Part shown: piece by piece, positions 1 through 9,386 of the stretch
Numbering within the stretch: the first letter of the stretch is position 1
Layout of the letters: every line of letters begins with the position of its first letter
Assembly (NCBI RefSeq): GCF_003460505.1
Contig: NZ_QTVG01000006.1
Coordinates: 186,001-250,000 of the forward strand
DNA length: 64,000 bases
DNA from: Eubacterium sp. AF36-5BH
GTDB taxonomy: Bacteria > Bacillota > Clostridia > Lachnospirales > Lachnospiraceae
Direction: 5' to 3'
Translations under genes and position numbers: made by a program
Notes under the pieces: generated by a model
What the model was told of the DNA's origin: nothing
Seen by the model: only the letters and a program-made list of their open reading frames with translations
Databases searched by the model: none

Positions 1-96
1 ATCTACACAATTAACAAAAAGGTTAAACAACAAAATTAAAAAGTTGACTGTTCTTTATGGCAGAGCATAACAGAATACAGATAATAATTTCTTAAA

Positions 97-130
97 AGAG
101 CTGCGAAGGGACAACTTTCGCAGCTTTTTG
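97..130 (+). terminator. Intrinsic terminator of an upstream transcript
   Basis: A 9-bp stem (AGCTGCGAA at 99-107 and TTCGCAGCT at 117-125) is followed by a T-run. It ends a transcript entering from the left edge, before the LacI gene. Confidence 0.75.
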
Positions 131-213
131 CATAAAGTACAGCTATGTGGTAAAATGCTAAATTGTGGAAGAAATGAAACTTATTAATTTATGCTAAATG
201 AAAGGGGAAAGAC

Positions 214-1242
214 ATGGCAAATCTTACTATCAAAGACATAGCAAGAATATGTGGGGTTGGAATTAGCACTGTTTCCCGAGCAATTAATGATGACCCGGGA
301 ATTAATCAAAATACAAGAAAAAGAATACTAAAAGTAATTAAAGAATATAATTATGTTCCAAATAACAGTGCGAGAAATCTAAAAATGACAGAGTCAAATA
401 CAATAGCATTGTTAATAAAAGGAATTGACAATCAGTTCTTTCAAGGAATGCTTAAGATATTTGAAGAAGAATTGAAGAAGTTAGAATATACATTTTTAAT
501 TCATGCGCTTGGAGAAGACCAGGATGATGTAAGTGTAGCTATACAGCTTGCTAAAGAAAAAAGATTAAAAGGCCTTATTTTTCTTGGGGGCCAGATGGAT
601 TCTCTAGACAACAGACTGGAAGAAATCGGTGTACCTTATGTTTTGTGTACAGTTGCAGTTAATATGATGGCACCAAAAAGAAATTGTTCATCTGTATCAA
701 TTGATGACGAAAAGGAAAGCTATAGAGCAGTTGATTATTTATGTAAAAAAGGTCATAAGAAAATCGCAATGATTTCAGGCAGAAGCAATGATCAGGCGGT
801 TGGTGGTCTTCGTTTAAGAGGCTATAAGAGAGCTTTGAAAGACAACGGCATTGAAATAAAAGATGAGTTAATAAGATATATGAAGGATGATATACCGGAA
901 TATTCAGTAGCAAATGGTTATGAAGTAACTAAAGAATTGCTTAAATCTAATGTAGACTTCACAGCGCTATATGCAATTTCAGATTTAACAGCTTTTGGGG
1001 CGTACAAGGCAATTATGGAAGAAGGTAAAACAATTCCCGGGGATTATTCGGTTTTAGGATTTGACGGCCTTGATATGTCAAGATATTTTCAACCATCATT
1101 GTCAACAATGAAACAGCCTTGTGAACAAATGGTTAAGTCGTCAATAAAACTTTTAATGGATGCTATAAATGGAAACGATGAAAAGAAACAACTGATTTTT
1201 GAAGCTGAATTATTAGAGAAAGAATCAGTAAAAGAATTGTAA
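214..1242 (+). CDS. LacI-family transcriptional regulator
   Basis: This 342-residue protein has the LacI layout. An N-terminal helix-turn-helix (residues 5-50, TIKDIARICGVGISTVSRAI) and hinge helix are followed by a periplasmic-binding-protein-like effector domain (about 60-335) containing the GFDGLDMS segment. It is expected to bind an operator as a dimer and respond to a sugar or sugar phosphate. The ATG is preceded by AAAGGGGAAAG at good spacing. The YesL-type gene starts 12 bases after its stop, so the two are probably co-transcribed. LacI plus YesL usually accompanies a sugar ABC transporter, which may lie left of the window. The effector cannot be read from the sequence. Confidence 0.93.
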   Translation: MANLTIKDIARICGVGISTVSRAINDDPGINQNTRKRILKVIKEYNYVPNNSARNLKMTESNTIALLIKGIDNQFFQGMLKIFEEELKKLEYTFLIHALGEDQDDVSVAIQLAKEKRLKGLIFLGGQMDSLDNRLEEIGVPYVLCTVAVNMMAPKRNCSSVSIDDEKESYRAVDYLCKKGHKKIAMISGRSNDQAVGGLRLRGYKRALKDNGIEIKDELIRYMKDDIPEYSVANGYEVTKELLKSNVDFTALYAISDLTAFGAYKAIMEEGKTIPGDYSVLGFDGLDMSRYFQPSLSTMKQPCEQMVKSSIKLLMDAINGNDEKKQLIFEAELLEKESVKEL

Positions 1243-1254
1243 GGAGAAATATTT

Positions 1255-1869
1255 GTGTTTGGAATTGACAGCAAACTATATGAGTTTTTATCAAAAATAG
1301 CAGATTTAATAATAGTAAACCTGCTATTTATTATATGTTCGTTACCTATTGTTACTATAGGAGCGTCAACAACGGCTCTTTATGGAGTAACAAAAAAAAT
1401 GGCAAGTAACAGTGAAGGCTACATATTTAGGTCATACTTTAAACTGTTCAAGGAAAATTTCAAACAATCAACAATAATGTGGATTATTTTATTGGTGCTT
1501 TCATTAATCCCAACAGCCGATTTATATATAATCAATTATATGCCAAAAGGTCTGCTACCTACAGTATTAAGAGGGTTTATGTTAGCAGCAGCTTTAGCAA
1601 TACTTTTCGTATTCCTTTATGCCATGGCATTACAAAGCACTTTTGAAAACACAGTGAAAAATACATTGAAAAATGCCTTCTTAATGGGAATAGGTCATTT
1701 TCCATGGACTTTGTTAATTGTGACCATTACATTACTCCCTATTATTCTACTAGTAACATTAGGAAGCGCAGCATCCTCTGTTATATATGTAATGTCATTT
1801 GTCGGATTTTCGGTACTTGCATATTTGAATTCTTTTATATTTAACAGAATATTTAAGAAATATATGTAA
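1255..1869 (+). CDS. YesL/DUF624-family membrane protein
   Basis: This 204-residue protein has four to five hydrophobic segments, in the size range of YesL (DUF624). The N-terminal pattern, a short amphipathic start and then a helix containing NLLFIICSLPIVTIGAST, is characteristic of the family. These proteins recur beside LacI regulators and oligosaccharide ABC transporters in Firmicutes; their molecular role is unknown. The start is GTG, with AAGGAG at 1241-1246 overlapping the stop of the LacI gene, which implies translational coupling. Confidence 0.85.
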   Translation: MFGIDSKLYEFLSKIADLIIVNLLFIICSLPIVTIGASTTALYGVTKKMASNSEGYIFRSYFKLFKENFKQSTIMWIILLVLSLIPTADLYIINYMPKGLLPTVLRGFMLAAALAILFVFLYAMALQSTFENTVKNTLKNAFLMGIGHFPWTLLIVTITLLPIILLVTLGSAASSVIYVMSFVGFSVLAYLNSFIFNRIFKKYM

Positions 1870-1876
1870 AGAATAA

Positions 1877-1945
1877 AATGTTGTTAAAGTTGAAGGTATA
1901 TGTCCTGAATTTCAGATACATATCTTCAAAGTTAACAACATTTTT
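1877..1945. terminator. Long imperfect hairpin, probably a bidirectional terminator
   Basis: AATGTTGTTAA at 1877 pairs with TTAACAACATT at 1932-1942. The stem extends inward through GTTGAAG/CTTCAAAG and TATGT/ACATA. A T-run follows on the plus strand and A-rich sequence lies on the other side. It separates the convergent YesL and sigma-like genes. Confidence 0.7.
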
Positions 1946-2031
1946 GATATTTGATAACCAAATACGTTTATGAAAAAATATAACTCTTTTAAAATAATAA
2001 ATTACAAAATACTATAAATTACTGTACTGAA

Positions 2032-3018
2032 TTATCTTGTATGTTTTCTCCAGGTTAAAGGATCACTACCACTTGCCGGTTTAGTAATATCCATTGAGTC
2101 ATCTGTAGAAGCATAGCTTTGTCCCATAAATCCATCTGCAGAAACAGAATTATTATTAATTAAGTCTTCAACGGAAACAGTACCTTCTTTTGCAATTTCT
2201 TCAGCTGTTTTGGCATCTGTAATCTGGGTATCCTGATTAACTGATAAAGTATCAAGTGATGTTTTAAGCAATAAAGAAGCCTCATCTTCTGTAATTCCCA
2301 TTGCATCAGCAAGTTCAGAAATTTCAGGCACACGACCAAGCTCTTTGCTAAGCTTGCTTGTTGTGTTGTCAAGCTGATTTAACTTGTCAGCAAGATGCTG
2401 TCCGATTCGATCAGAATTAATCTGACTGTTAATTACGTTGCGGATACCCTGTTCAATGCGTTTATCAATATAATTATTAAAATCACCACATTCCTTAGTG
2501 TATTCAGAAACGGCAACCATAAGTTCTAAGTTACCTTCCTGAATTAAGTCACCAAAAGTAACTCCCTTTCCACAATATTTTTTTGCAATATCTGCAACCT
2601 TCTTTAGTTTAGACTCTACAAGTGGAGTAGATGCAGATGCATCTCCGGCTATTAGTTTATTTACAAGCGCAGCCTGTTCTACATCTGATACAGTTTGAAG
2701 AGCGTCCATATCATCCATATACATTTTTATAAAATCAGTCTCTTCCTGTGACTGCCCATTTTCATCTTTTGCTATGTTTTCTGAGATGGCATTCATTCCA
2801 TGACTGTCGTCAAAAATATTGTCGTCACTAGGAGTAAAGCCTTTAATTTCTATTTTATTAATTGATAGATAGTCGTATATAAGTTTGTACTGACTGTCAT
2901 CGTCAATAAGACCATTAAAGAAAGATTTAACATCCTCCATAGTAATTAAATTATCGTGAGCTGTAGCATAAGAAACTAATTTTGCTAAAGCTTCATTAAA
3001 CATTGTTTTTTTATCCAT
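2032..3018 (-). CDS. Sigma70-like protein lacking region 4
   Basis: This 328-residue protein resembles a primary sigma factor in its first two-thirds. Residues 8-60 look like region 1.1. Residues 112-200 follow region 2 order, with the core-binding hallmark DLIQEGN at 157-163. Residues 205-260 resemble region 3 (KLSKELGRVPEISELADAMG). Two things are abnormal. The aromatic-rich melting and -10 recognition stretch (YATWWIRQAITR in ordinary sigmas) is replaced by FNNYIDKRIEQGIRNVI. There is also no region 4: after the DLINNN motif at 285 the chain ends in a Ser/Asp-rich tail. It may bind core polymerase without normal promoter recognition, but this is inference. It is encoded alone, divergent from the next gene. 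Confidence 0.72.
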   Translation of the reverse strand: MDKKTMFNEALAKLVSYATAHDNLITMEDVKSFFNGLIDDDSQYKLIYDYLSINKIEIKGFTPSDDNIFDDSHGMNAISENIAKDENGQSQEETDFIKMYMDDMDALQTVSDVEQAALVNKLIAGDASASTPLVESKLKKVADIAKKYCGKGVTFGDLIQEGNLELMVAVSEYTKECGDFNNYIDKRIEQGIRNVINSQINSDRIGQHLADKLNQLDNTTSKLSKELGRVPEISELADAMGITEDEASLLLKTSLDTLSVNQDTQITDAKTAEEIAKEGTVSVEDLINNNSVSADGFMGQSYASTDDSMDITKPASGSDPLTWRKHTR

Positions 3019-3146
3019 GTTTTTTATAACCTCGTCTTTAAAATATTACATCATACTTATGTAAATGATACATAAAAGCCTTGCAAAAATCAAGGATAAT
3101 GGGTAACATTTAAGGTGTATGCCTTGAAGGCAAAAAAGGAGTAACT

Positions 3147-4286
3147 ATGAAAGAATTAATTAATAAAATAAGAAAAAGCAGAATCTTTTCCCTTATATGT
3201 ATTTTACTGTTTATAAGTATATGTTTTGGGACAGGGGCAGCGGCAGCATATATTAACCATGAATCAGATCCAACAGATGTGGCATCTAATTATTTTAGAG
3301 CTTTCGTTGCCATGGATTATAACAAAATGTACAGTTACATAGACAAAGAAGGTGCGTATGTGGAAAAAACATTATACACTAAGAAAATGGAAAATTTGAG
3401 AAAACAATATACCATTGATTCTTATGATATAAATAAGCCTGAAACAAAAGATGGGCAGAAGTCAGTAACAATTAAATGCAAAAACGAAGAAACAGGAAAA
3501 ACAAAAGATTTCGTAGTAAAAATAACATCCAAAAGAAAAGGTTTAAATATTGTACCTGACTTTTATGTAAACATAGATGATATTTTAACCAACAATTTTC
3601 AGGTTACTTTACCGGCAGGTAATGAATTACAGTTAAATGGCATTACAATTACAAACAGCAATGCAAAAGTTTCAAAAAATTCAAGTGGCCAGGAAGTATA
3701 TCTTTTTAATAAAACTTTAAAAGGAAACTACAAAGCTGTAGCTACAAATGCAAGTTACGCTATGGTAAAAACTTTGAATGTAAGTAAAGACGATACAAAA
3801 CTTGATTTGTCAAAGATTCAACCTGTAGCTAATGATAATTACACTAAGATAATTAACAAAAATTGTGATAGTCTTGTAGACCAGTTCTACAAAGCTGTTA
3901 GAACAAAAGACAGTAAAAGAAAAGAACTGTTGAAGTTATTTAGCACAAAGAAAACAAAAAATAAAGTTTCATCACTTGTTGACCAATCAATGGAAATCAC
4001 ATATCCATCTGATGACAGAAATGTATCAAAGCTAAAAGTAATTGATATGAAAATTAATAAAAAGGACAGCAAGATTGTTTATAATAAGAAAAACAAAGAG
4101 TACACTTTAACTTACAAATATTCTTACAGCTATGTATCATCAACAGATACATCCCTTACAAGCAGTTACATATACAGCATATCAGGTAAATGTGACAGCC
4201 AATTAACTGTTGTTTACACAGCTGATAAAAATCAGGTAAAAATAAAGAATATTAAGTTAAAAAATAAGGATAAAAAGAGTCAATAA
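3147..4286 (+). CDS. Membrane-anchored extracytoplasmic protein with NTF2-like N-terminal region
   Basis: This 379-residue protein has one N-terminal transmembrane segment (about 12-36) and a Lys/Ser/Asn-rich extracytoplasmic body. Just after the membrane segment, DPTDVASNYFRAFVAMDYNKMYSYID resembles the NTF2-like or TcaA-type modules of Firmicute envelope proteins, but the match is by eye and weak. No lipobox or catalytic motif is visible. AAAAAGGAG precedes the ATG closely. The upstream neighbour is divergent, and the flavin reductase gene follows after 37 bases. Confidence 0.6.
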   Translation: MKELINKIRKSRIFSLICILLFISICFGTGAAAAYINHESDPTDVASNYFRAFVAMDYNKMYSYIDKEGAYVEKTLYTKKMENLRKQYTIDSYDINKPETKDGQKSVTIKCKNEETGKTKDFVVKITSKRKGLNIVPDFYVNIDDILTNNFQVTLPAGNELQLNGITITNSNAKVSKNSSGQEVYLFNKTLKGNYKAVATNASYAMVKTLNVSKDDTKLDLSKIQPVANDNYTKIINKNCDSLVDQFYKAVRTKDSKRKELLKLFSTKKTKNKVSSLVDQSMEITYPSDDRNVSKLKVIDMKINKKDSKIVYNKKNKEYTLTYKYSYSYVSSTDTSLTSSYIYSISGKCDSQLTVVYTADKNQVKIKNIKLKNKDKKSQ

Positions 4287-4323
4287 GATTTAAGAAAAAT
4301 AATCAATTTTTAGGGAGAAAAAT

Positions 4324-4914
4324 ATGGCAAAGGAAACTTGGAAACCGGGCAATATGTTATACCCACTGCCTGCTGTTTTGGTAACAGTGGCTGACAATAG
4401 TGGCAACGAAAATATATTTACAGTAGCATGGACAGGAACTATATGTACTGATCCGGCAATGGTTTATATTTCAGTAAGACCATCAAGATATTCTTACGAT
4501 ATGATTAAGAAATCAGGCCAGTTTGTAATTAATCTTACAACAGAAAAACTGGCTAAGGCTACAGATTATTGTGGCGTGAAATCAGGTCGTGATGAAAACA
4601 AATTTGAAAAAATGAATTTGCAGACTGAAAAGGCTGAGTATGTTAAGGCACCACTTTTAACAGACAGCCCTGTAAATATTGAATGTGAAGTGACAGAAAT
4701 TAAGCATTTAGGAACTCATGATATGTTTATTGCAAAAGTTCTTTGCGTTCATGCAGACAAAGAGTACATGGATGAAAAAGGCAAGTTTGATTTGGCAAAA
4801 GCAAAGCCTATAGTTTATTCTCATGGTCAATATTACAGCACAGGCAAGAAACTTGGTAAATTTGGATTTGCAGTTAGAAAAACTCAAAAACCAAAAAGAA
4901 AGAAAAATAAGTAG
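4324..4914 (+). CDS. Flavin reductase / flavoredoxin-family protein
   Basis: The 196 residues match the FMN-binding split-barrel flavin reductase family. The N-terminal sequence LYPLPAVLVTVAD, then TVAWTGTICTDPAMVYISVRP and SGQFVINLT, are typical of clostridial flavoredoxin-like proteins. FMN-dependent electron transfer in the cytoplasm is expected; the substrate cannot be assigned. The last 15 residues are very basic (KTQKPKRKKNK), an extension that may be clade-specific. A ribosome-binding site, AGGGAG, precedes the ATG. Confidence 0.85.
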   Translation: MAKETWKPGNMLYPLPAVLVTVADNSGNENIFTVAWTGTICTDPAMVYISVRPSRYSYDMIKKSGQFVINLTTEKLAKATDYCGVKSGRDENKFEKMNLQTEKAEYVKAPLLTDSPVNIECEVTEIKHLGTHDMFIAKVLCVHADKEYMDEKGKFDLAKAKPIVYSHGQYYSTGKKLGKFGFAVRKTQKPKRKKNK

Positions 4915-4997
4915 ACAGCAAATAAGTGGACAGAAAAGAAATAGACAACAAGGAAATATAGACAGTTTAATGAAAAATTATTAATAGGAGAATAGTG

Positions 4998-6236
4998 TTG
5001 AAGCATGATAAGATAATTTTTCATATAGATGTAAATTCAGCGTATTTAAGTTGGACAGCAGTTAAGATGTTAAAGAACGGTTATCCAAAAGACATCCGAA
5101 ACATTCCCTGTATTATAGGTGGAGATAAGAAGAACCGTCATGGAATTGTTCTTGCAAAATCAATTTCTGCAAAAAAATACGGTATAGTTACAGGAGAACC
5201 TGTAGTAAATGCTTTGAAAAAATGCCCCGGTTTGGAAATTGTTCCACCGGAGCATGATTATTATTCTGAACAAAGTCACAAGTTAATGGAACTTTTGAAA
5301 TCATTTACACCGGATATAGAGCAGGTAAGCGTTGATGAGTGCTATATGGATTATACAGGAATAAGAAACAAATTTTCTAACGAAATAGAAGCTGCATATA
5401 CAATAAAAAACAAAGTAAAAGAACAATTTGGCTTTACTGTAAATGTAGGAATTTCAGATGTAAAAGTTTTGGCAAAAATGGCATCAGATTTTGAAAAGCC
5501 GGATAAGGTACACACTCTTTACAAAGAAGAAATCCAAGAGAAAATGTGGAAGCTTCCTGTGGAAGACTTATTTATGGCAGGAAAATCCAGCGTGAATGTG
5601 TTACATAAACTAGGAATTTTTACAATTGGTCAGTTGGCAAAAAGCCCTGTTACCATATTAGATGCTCATTTAAAAAGTCATGGCAGGGTACTGTGGGAAT
5701 ATGCTAACGGAATTGACGAAAGCGTAGTAAATACCAAAAGGGAAGATTTAAAAGGCGTAGGAAATTCCACAACCCTTCCAAAGGATTTAGACAATATTGT
5801 TGAAATAAACAGAATTCTTCTAAGACTTTCAGAAAAAGTTTCAGGAAGGTTACGAGAGGGAAAACAAAAGGCAAAAACAGTTGCTGTTGAAATTAAATAT
5901 AATGACTTTACAAAATGTTCAAAACAAATTACAGTAGATATTGCTACTGATTCCGGAACAGAAATATATAACATTTCAAAAAATCTGTTTAAAGGTTTGT
6001 GGAGTGGTAGACCGGTTAGGCTTTTAGGTGTGAGAACAGCTAATTTAATAGAAGAAGACGAGCCGGAACAACTGACTTTTATGGATATTGATTCATGGAA
6101 CAAAGAAGAAAACAATATATCCAGAGAGAAAATGAAAAAATTGGACAAGGCATTAGATTTAATTAATGCAAAGTATGGAAGCGGTGCTGTTAAAAGGGCA
6201 AGCCTGCTTAATGAAAATAGGACAAAAAATAAATAG
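4998..6236 (+). CDS. dinB: DNA polymerase IV (Y-family)
   Basis: This Y-family translesion polymerase of about 412 residues carries the catalytic carboxylate motif HIDVNSAYLSW near the N-terminus and SVDECYMDYTG near residue 112. NVGISDVKVLAKMASDFEKP is the usual palm motif, and little-finger sequence follows. The C-terminus lacks a QxxLF-type clamp motif at the very end, but EQLTFMD near residue 357 could act as an internal beta-clamp contact. AGGAG at 4986-4990 favours the TTG at 4998 (7-base spacing), although a GTG at 4995 is also in frame. The shikimate kinase gene follows closely. Confidence 0.93.
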   Translation: MKHDKIIFHIDVNSAYLSWTAVKMLKNGYPKDIRNIPCIIGGDKKNRHGIVLAKSISAKKYGIVTGEPVVNALKKCPGLEIVPPEHDYYSEQSHKLMELLKSFTPDIEQVSVDECYMDYTGIRNKFSNEIEAAYTIKNKVKEQFGFTVNVGISDVKVLAKMASDFEKPDKVHTLYKEEIQEKMWKLPVEDLFMAGKSSVNVLHKLGIFTIGQLAKSPVTILDAHLKSHGRVLWEYANGIDESVVNTKREDLKGVGNSTTLPKDLDNIVEINRILLRLSEKVSGRLREGKQKAKTVAVEIKYNDFTKCSKQITVDIATDSGTEIYNISKNLFKGLWSGRPVRLLGVRTANLIEEDEPEQLTFMDIDSWNKEENNISREKMKKLDKALDLINAKYGSGAVKRASLLNENRTKNK

Positions 6237-6262
6237 TATACTTAATGGAAAGGGACACAATT

Positions 6263-6766
6263 ATGAATAAAGAAAACATCGTATTAATAGGAATGCCTGG
6301 AGTTGGAAAAAGTACAATAGGAGTAGTGCTTGCAAAGGTTTTAGGTTACAAATTCATGGATTCAGATTTAGTTATTCAAGAACAGACAGACCGTTTGTTA
6401 AAGGATATTATTGCAGAAGAGGGAATTGATGAATTCATCAATATAGAAAACAAGGTTAATGCTTCAATTAACACAGAAAAATCAATTATTGCAACAGGCG
6501 GCAGTGTGGTTTATGGAAAAGAAGCAATGGAGCATTTGTCAGAAATAGGAACAGTTATTTATTTAAAACTTGATCTTGATTCACTTTCAAAAAGACTAGG
6601 AAGCTTGGAAAAAAGAGGGGTAGTTCTAAAGGACGGACAAACATTAGAAGATTTATTTAATGAAAGAACACCGTTATATGAAAAATATGCGGATATAATA
6701 ATAAATGAGCATGGACATACAATACAGCAGACAGTAAAACTAATTGAAGCAAAATTGGGGGTATAG
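6263..6766 (+). CDS. aroK: Shikimate kinase
   Basis: At about 167 residues it has the size of AroK. It shows the P-loop GMPGVGKST, the DSDLVIQEQT shikimate-binding motif, and the ATGGSVVYG segment. It phosphorylates shikimate at the 3-position in the chorismate pathway. An ATG at 6245 is in frame, but the GGAAAGGG Shine-Dalgarno sequence lies downstream of it, so the ATG at 6263 is the better start. The expected lid arginine region is present near KRGVVLKDGQTLEDLFNER. It lies directly after dinB, with no other aromatic pathway gene nearby. Confidence 0.9.
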   Translation: MNKENIVLIGMPGVGKSTIGVVLAKVLGYKFMDSDLVIQEQTDRLLKDIIAEEGIDEFINIENKVNASINTEKSIIATGGSVVYGKEAMEHLSEIGTVIYLKLDLDSLSKRLGSLEKRGVVLKDGQTLEDLFNERTPLYEKYADIIINEHGHTIQQTVKLIEAKLGV

Positions 6767-6798
6767 AAATTAACAGATTTAAACTTTTTAACAGGCAG

Positions 6799-7419
6799 AT
6801 GAAAATATTGTTTCTGCCGATTTTATGTGTTTTACTTATGATAGGAATCATTATTTTTGAACAAACTACAATGGAAATATATGCATACGGTTACGTTATT
6901 AATAGAAACACAAGAGAAAAAGATTTAAATGAAAAAAAGATTAACCCGAAAATTTATAAAAAGAAAATAAAAAACAAGTCCAACAAAACATCAAAAAAGA
7001 ATTTAAAAGATAGCACAAATGACAAATTAAAGAAATCATCTGTGCTATTTTTTATAAAACCGATTAAGGGTGGAATTACATCTTCGTATTTCGGAGACGT
7101 TGTTGACAGAAATGCCTGCCACAAAGGACACGACTGGGCAGTTCCCGTTGGGACAAAGGTGTATGGCGCAGAGGCTGGCATTGTAGAACTTGCATATTAT
7201 AGTGAAAGCTATGGTTATAACGTGTTAATAAAGCATAAAGATAATATGGAAACCAGGTATGCACACATGAGTTCTTTGTGTGTCAAAAAAGGTGACATTG
7301 TAAACAAAGGAGAGTTAATAGGCTTTTCAGGAAATACAGGTGACAGCACAGGACCACATTTACATTTTGAAGTAATCAAAGAAGGAGTAAAGGTCAATCC
7401 TTTGAAATATGTAGAGTAA
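6799..7419 (+). CDS. Membrane-anchored M23-family (LytM) peptidase
   Basis: This 206-residue protein has an N-terminal membrane anchor (residues 2-20), a Lys/Asn-rich linker (about 40-80) and a complete M23 domain (84-206). The zinc ligands are visible as H108-x3-D112 and H189 within HLHFE; H156 in RYAHMS and H187 complete the active site. It is therefore probably an active cell-wall endopeptidase outside the membrane. It lies 32 bases after aroK. The ATG at 6799 has only a weak ribosome-binding site. The frame is open back to an ATT at 6769, which follows the GGGGG run at the end of aroK, so a longer non-canonical start is conceivable. Confidence 0.88.
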   Translation: MKILFLPILCVLLMIGIIIFEQTTMEIYAYGYVINRNTREKDLNEKKINPKIYKKKIKNKSNKTSKKNLKDSTNDKLKKSSVLFFIKPIKGGITSSYFGDVVDRNACHKGHDWAVPVGTKVYGAEAGIVELAYYSESYGYNVLIKHKDNMETRYAHMSSLCVKKGDIVNKGELIGFSGNTGDSTGPHLHFEVIKEGVKVNPLKYVE

Positions 7420-7580
7420 AACAAAAATGAAACATAGCGCATAGTTTAAACTTAATTTAAGCATGCTGTATAGGTAACATAATTTGCAAAAAAACATATA
7501 TATAACAATATATATTATTTAATAGTGAAAAATTTATAATAATTGGAAGAATTTGCCTTGAAATTGTGTTACTTATACAG

Positions 7581-7608
7581 TTTACAAAGTTGCACTTTAT
7601 GTTATAAT
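7581..7608 (+). promoter_or_regulatory. Probable sigmaA promoter of murA
   Basis: TTTACA at 7581-7586 and TATAAT at 7603-7608 are separated by 16 bases. They lie about 105 bases upstream of the murA start in an AT-rich gap. Confidence 0.6.
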
Positions 7609-7713
7609 AGATGAAAGTGCGTAAAAATATATTTGTATTAGTGCGCGCAAAAATAAAAAACGATAATTAACATTTTTTAGATATAGATTTTACATATAAC
7701 CAGAGGTGCATAA

Positions 7714-9006
7714 ATGGAAAAGTATGTTATTAAAGGCGGAGTTGCCTTAAAAGGTGAAGTAGAAATTAGTGGTGCAAAGAATGCAGCATTGGCCCTTATT
7801 GCTGCAGCAATTATGGCGGATGAGAACGTAACAATAGAAAACTTACCTGATGTAAGTGATATTAATCAATTAATAGATGCAATAGAAACAATAGGAGCTA
7901 CTATTAACAGAGTAGACAGACATACAGTTATTATTAACGGAGCAACAATTACTTCTCACATTGTTGAAGAGGAACAAATGAGAAAAATTAGAGCTTCATA
8001 TTATTTGCTTGGAGCTTTACTTGGTAAGTTCCACAAGGCAGAAGTGGCTCTACCGGGTGGCTGTGTAATTGGAGCACGTCCAATTGACCAGCATTTAAAA
8101 GGTTTTAGAGCTTTAGGCGCCGAAGTAATTCAGGACCATGGAATGCTTAATGCATTTTCAGAACAGCTTAAAGGAAATCACATTTTCTTTGATGTGTCAT
8201 CAGTTGGAGCTACTATTAACGTAATGTTAGCAGCAGTAAGAGCAGAAGGTAGAACTGTTATTGAAAATGCTGCAAAAGAACCACATGTAGTAGACGTTGC
8301 CAATATGCTTAACAGCATGGGAGCTGATATTAGAGGTGCAGGAACTGATAAGATTAGAATTACAGGTGTTCCAAAATTACATGGAACAGTTTATTCAACT
8401 ATTCCTGATCAGATTGAAGCAGGTACATTTATGTGTGCAGCAGCAGCTACAGGGGGAGAAGTTCTTGTAAAAAATGTAATTCCAAGACATTTGGAATGTA
8501 TTACATCAAAGCTTATAGAAATGGGTTGTTCAGTAGAAGAATATGATGATGCCGTTAAGGTAAAAGCAGGTGAATTCATTAGATGTGCAAATATTAAGAC
8601 ATTACCATATCCGGGCTTTCCAACAGATATGCAGCCACAGATGGCGGCAGTCTTATCAATGGCAAACGGTGTAAGTACAGTTACAGAAAGTATTTTCGAA
8701 AACAGATTTAAATATATGTCAGAACTTGGAAGAATGGGTGCTGTAAACAAGGTTGAAGGAAATACAGCAATTATAACAGGGGTAGGCAGTTTAGAAGGAG
8801 CCAGTGTGGCAGCACCTGATTTAAGAGCAGGAGCAGCATTGGTTATTGCAGGATTAGCTGCAGAAGGATTTACAACAGTAACAGATATTGTATATATCAA
8901 GAGAGGCTATGAGAAATTTGATCAGAAATTAGCAGGACTTGGTGCAATTATTACTGAAGTGGACACGGATAAAGAAGAACAGAAATTTAAATTAAAAGTA
9001 GGATGA
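7714..9006 (+). CDS. murA: UDP-N-acetylglucosamine 1-carboxyvinyltransferase
   Basis: This 430-residue EPSP-synthase-like enzyme catalyses the first committed step of peptidoglycan synthesis, transferring enolpyruvate from PEP to UDP-GlcNAc. The substrate-binding K22-N23 in SGAKNAAL is present. The catalytic, fosfomycin-reactive C117 is present in PGGCVIGARPID, so the enzyme is predicted to be fosfomycin-sensitive at this residue. Length and motif order are normal. Low-GC Firmicutes often carry two paralogues (MurA and MurZ), and which one this is cannot be decided. A sigmaA-like promoter precedes it. Confidence 0.96.
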   Translation: MEKYVIKGGVALKGEVEISGAKNAALALIAAAIMADENVTIENLPDVSDINQLIDAIETIGATINRVDRHTVIINGATITSHIVEEEQMRKIRASYYLLGALLGKFHKAEVALPGGCVIGARPIDQHLKGFRALGAEVIQDHGMLNAFSEQLKGNHIFFDVSSVGATINVMLAAVRAEGRTVIENAAKEPHVVDVANMLNSMGADIRGAGTDKIRITGVPKLHGTVYSTIPDQIEAGTFMCAAAATGGEVLVKNVIPRHLECITSKLIEMGCSVEEYDDAVKVKAGEFIRCANIKTLPYPGFPTDMQPQMAAVLSMANGVSTVTESIFENRFKYMSELGRMGAVNKVEGNTAIITGVGSLEGASVAAPDLRAGAALVIAGLAAEGFTTVTDIVYIKRGYEKFDQKLAGLGAIITEVDTDKEEQKFKLKVG

Positions 9007-9095
9007 TATATTAAAAAAAATCAATAAAACTGATTAAATTTGTCACTACACAAAGAAAATGGCTTATGTTAATATATGTTCATCCTAAGAATTAT

Positions 9096-9346
9096 AAAAG
9101 CAGTGAAGAGGAGTAGTAATTGTAGAGTGACCTTTAGAGAAGCATTGGTTGGTGCAAAATGCCAGGCACGAAACAACGAACTCGCCTTAGAGTTTCCCGC
9201 TGAAAACGTCAAGTAGGTTGGGACGGTTTTCTCCGTTATAGGAATCGGATGCATTATCATCTTGAGAGCATGTAACACATGAAACAGAGTGGTACCGCGT
9301 ATGTAAAGCTTACGTCTCTGTGCTGAAAAAGCACAGGGACGTTTTT
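9096..9346 (+). promoter_or_regulatory. T-box riboswitch, leucine type, before leuA
   Basis: The antiterminator hallmark AGAGTGGTACCGCG is at 9286-9299. The stem I landmarks AGTAGTAAT, AGAGAAGC and GGTTGGTGCAAAATGCC lie upstream. A specifier-like CTC (Leu) at 9181-9183 follows ACGAA. The competing intrinsic terminator is ACGTCTCTGTGC / GCACAGGGACGT plus T-run at 9312-9346. Uncharged tRNA-Leu is expected to allow readthrough into the isopropylmalate synthase gene. The CTC call rests on position and the downstream gene. Confidence 0.92.
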
Positions 9347-9386
9347 ATGCATTAGGAAATTGTTTAGGAAGTTCTAATACATAAAA

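Noticed and set aside
9069..9278. A 69-codon open frame on the minus strand.
   Set aside because: It lies entirely inside the T-box leader, whose structure explains the sequence.
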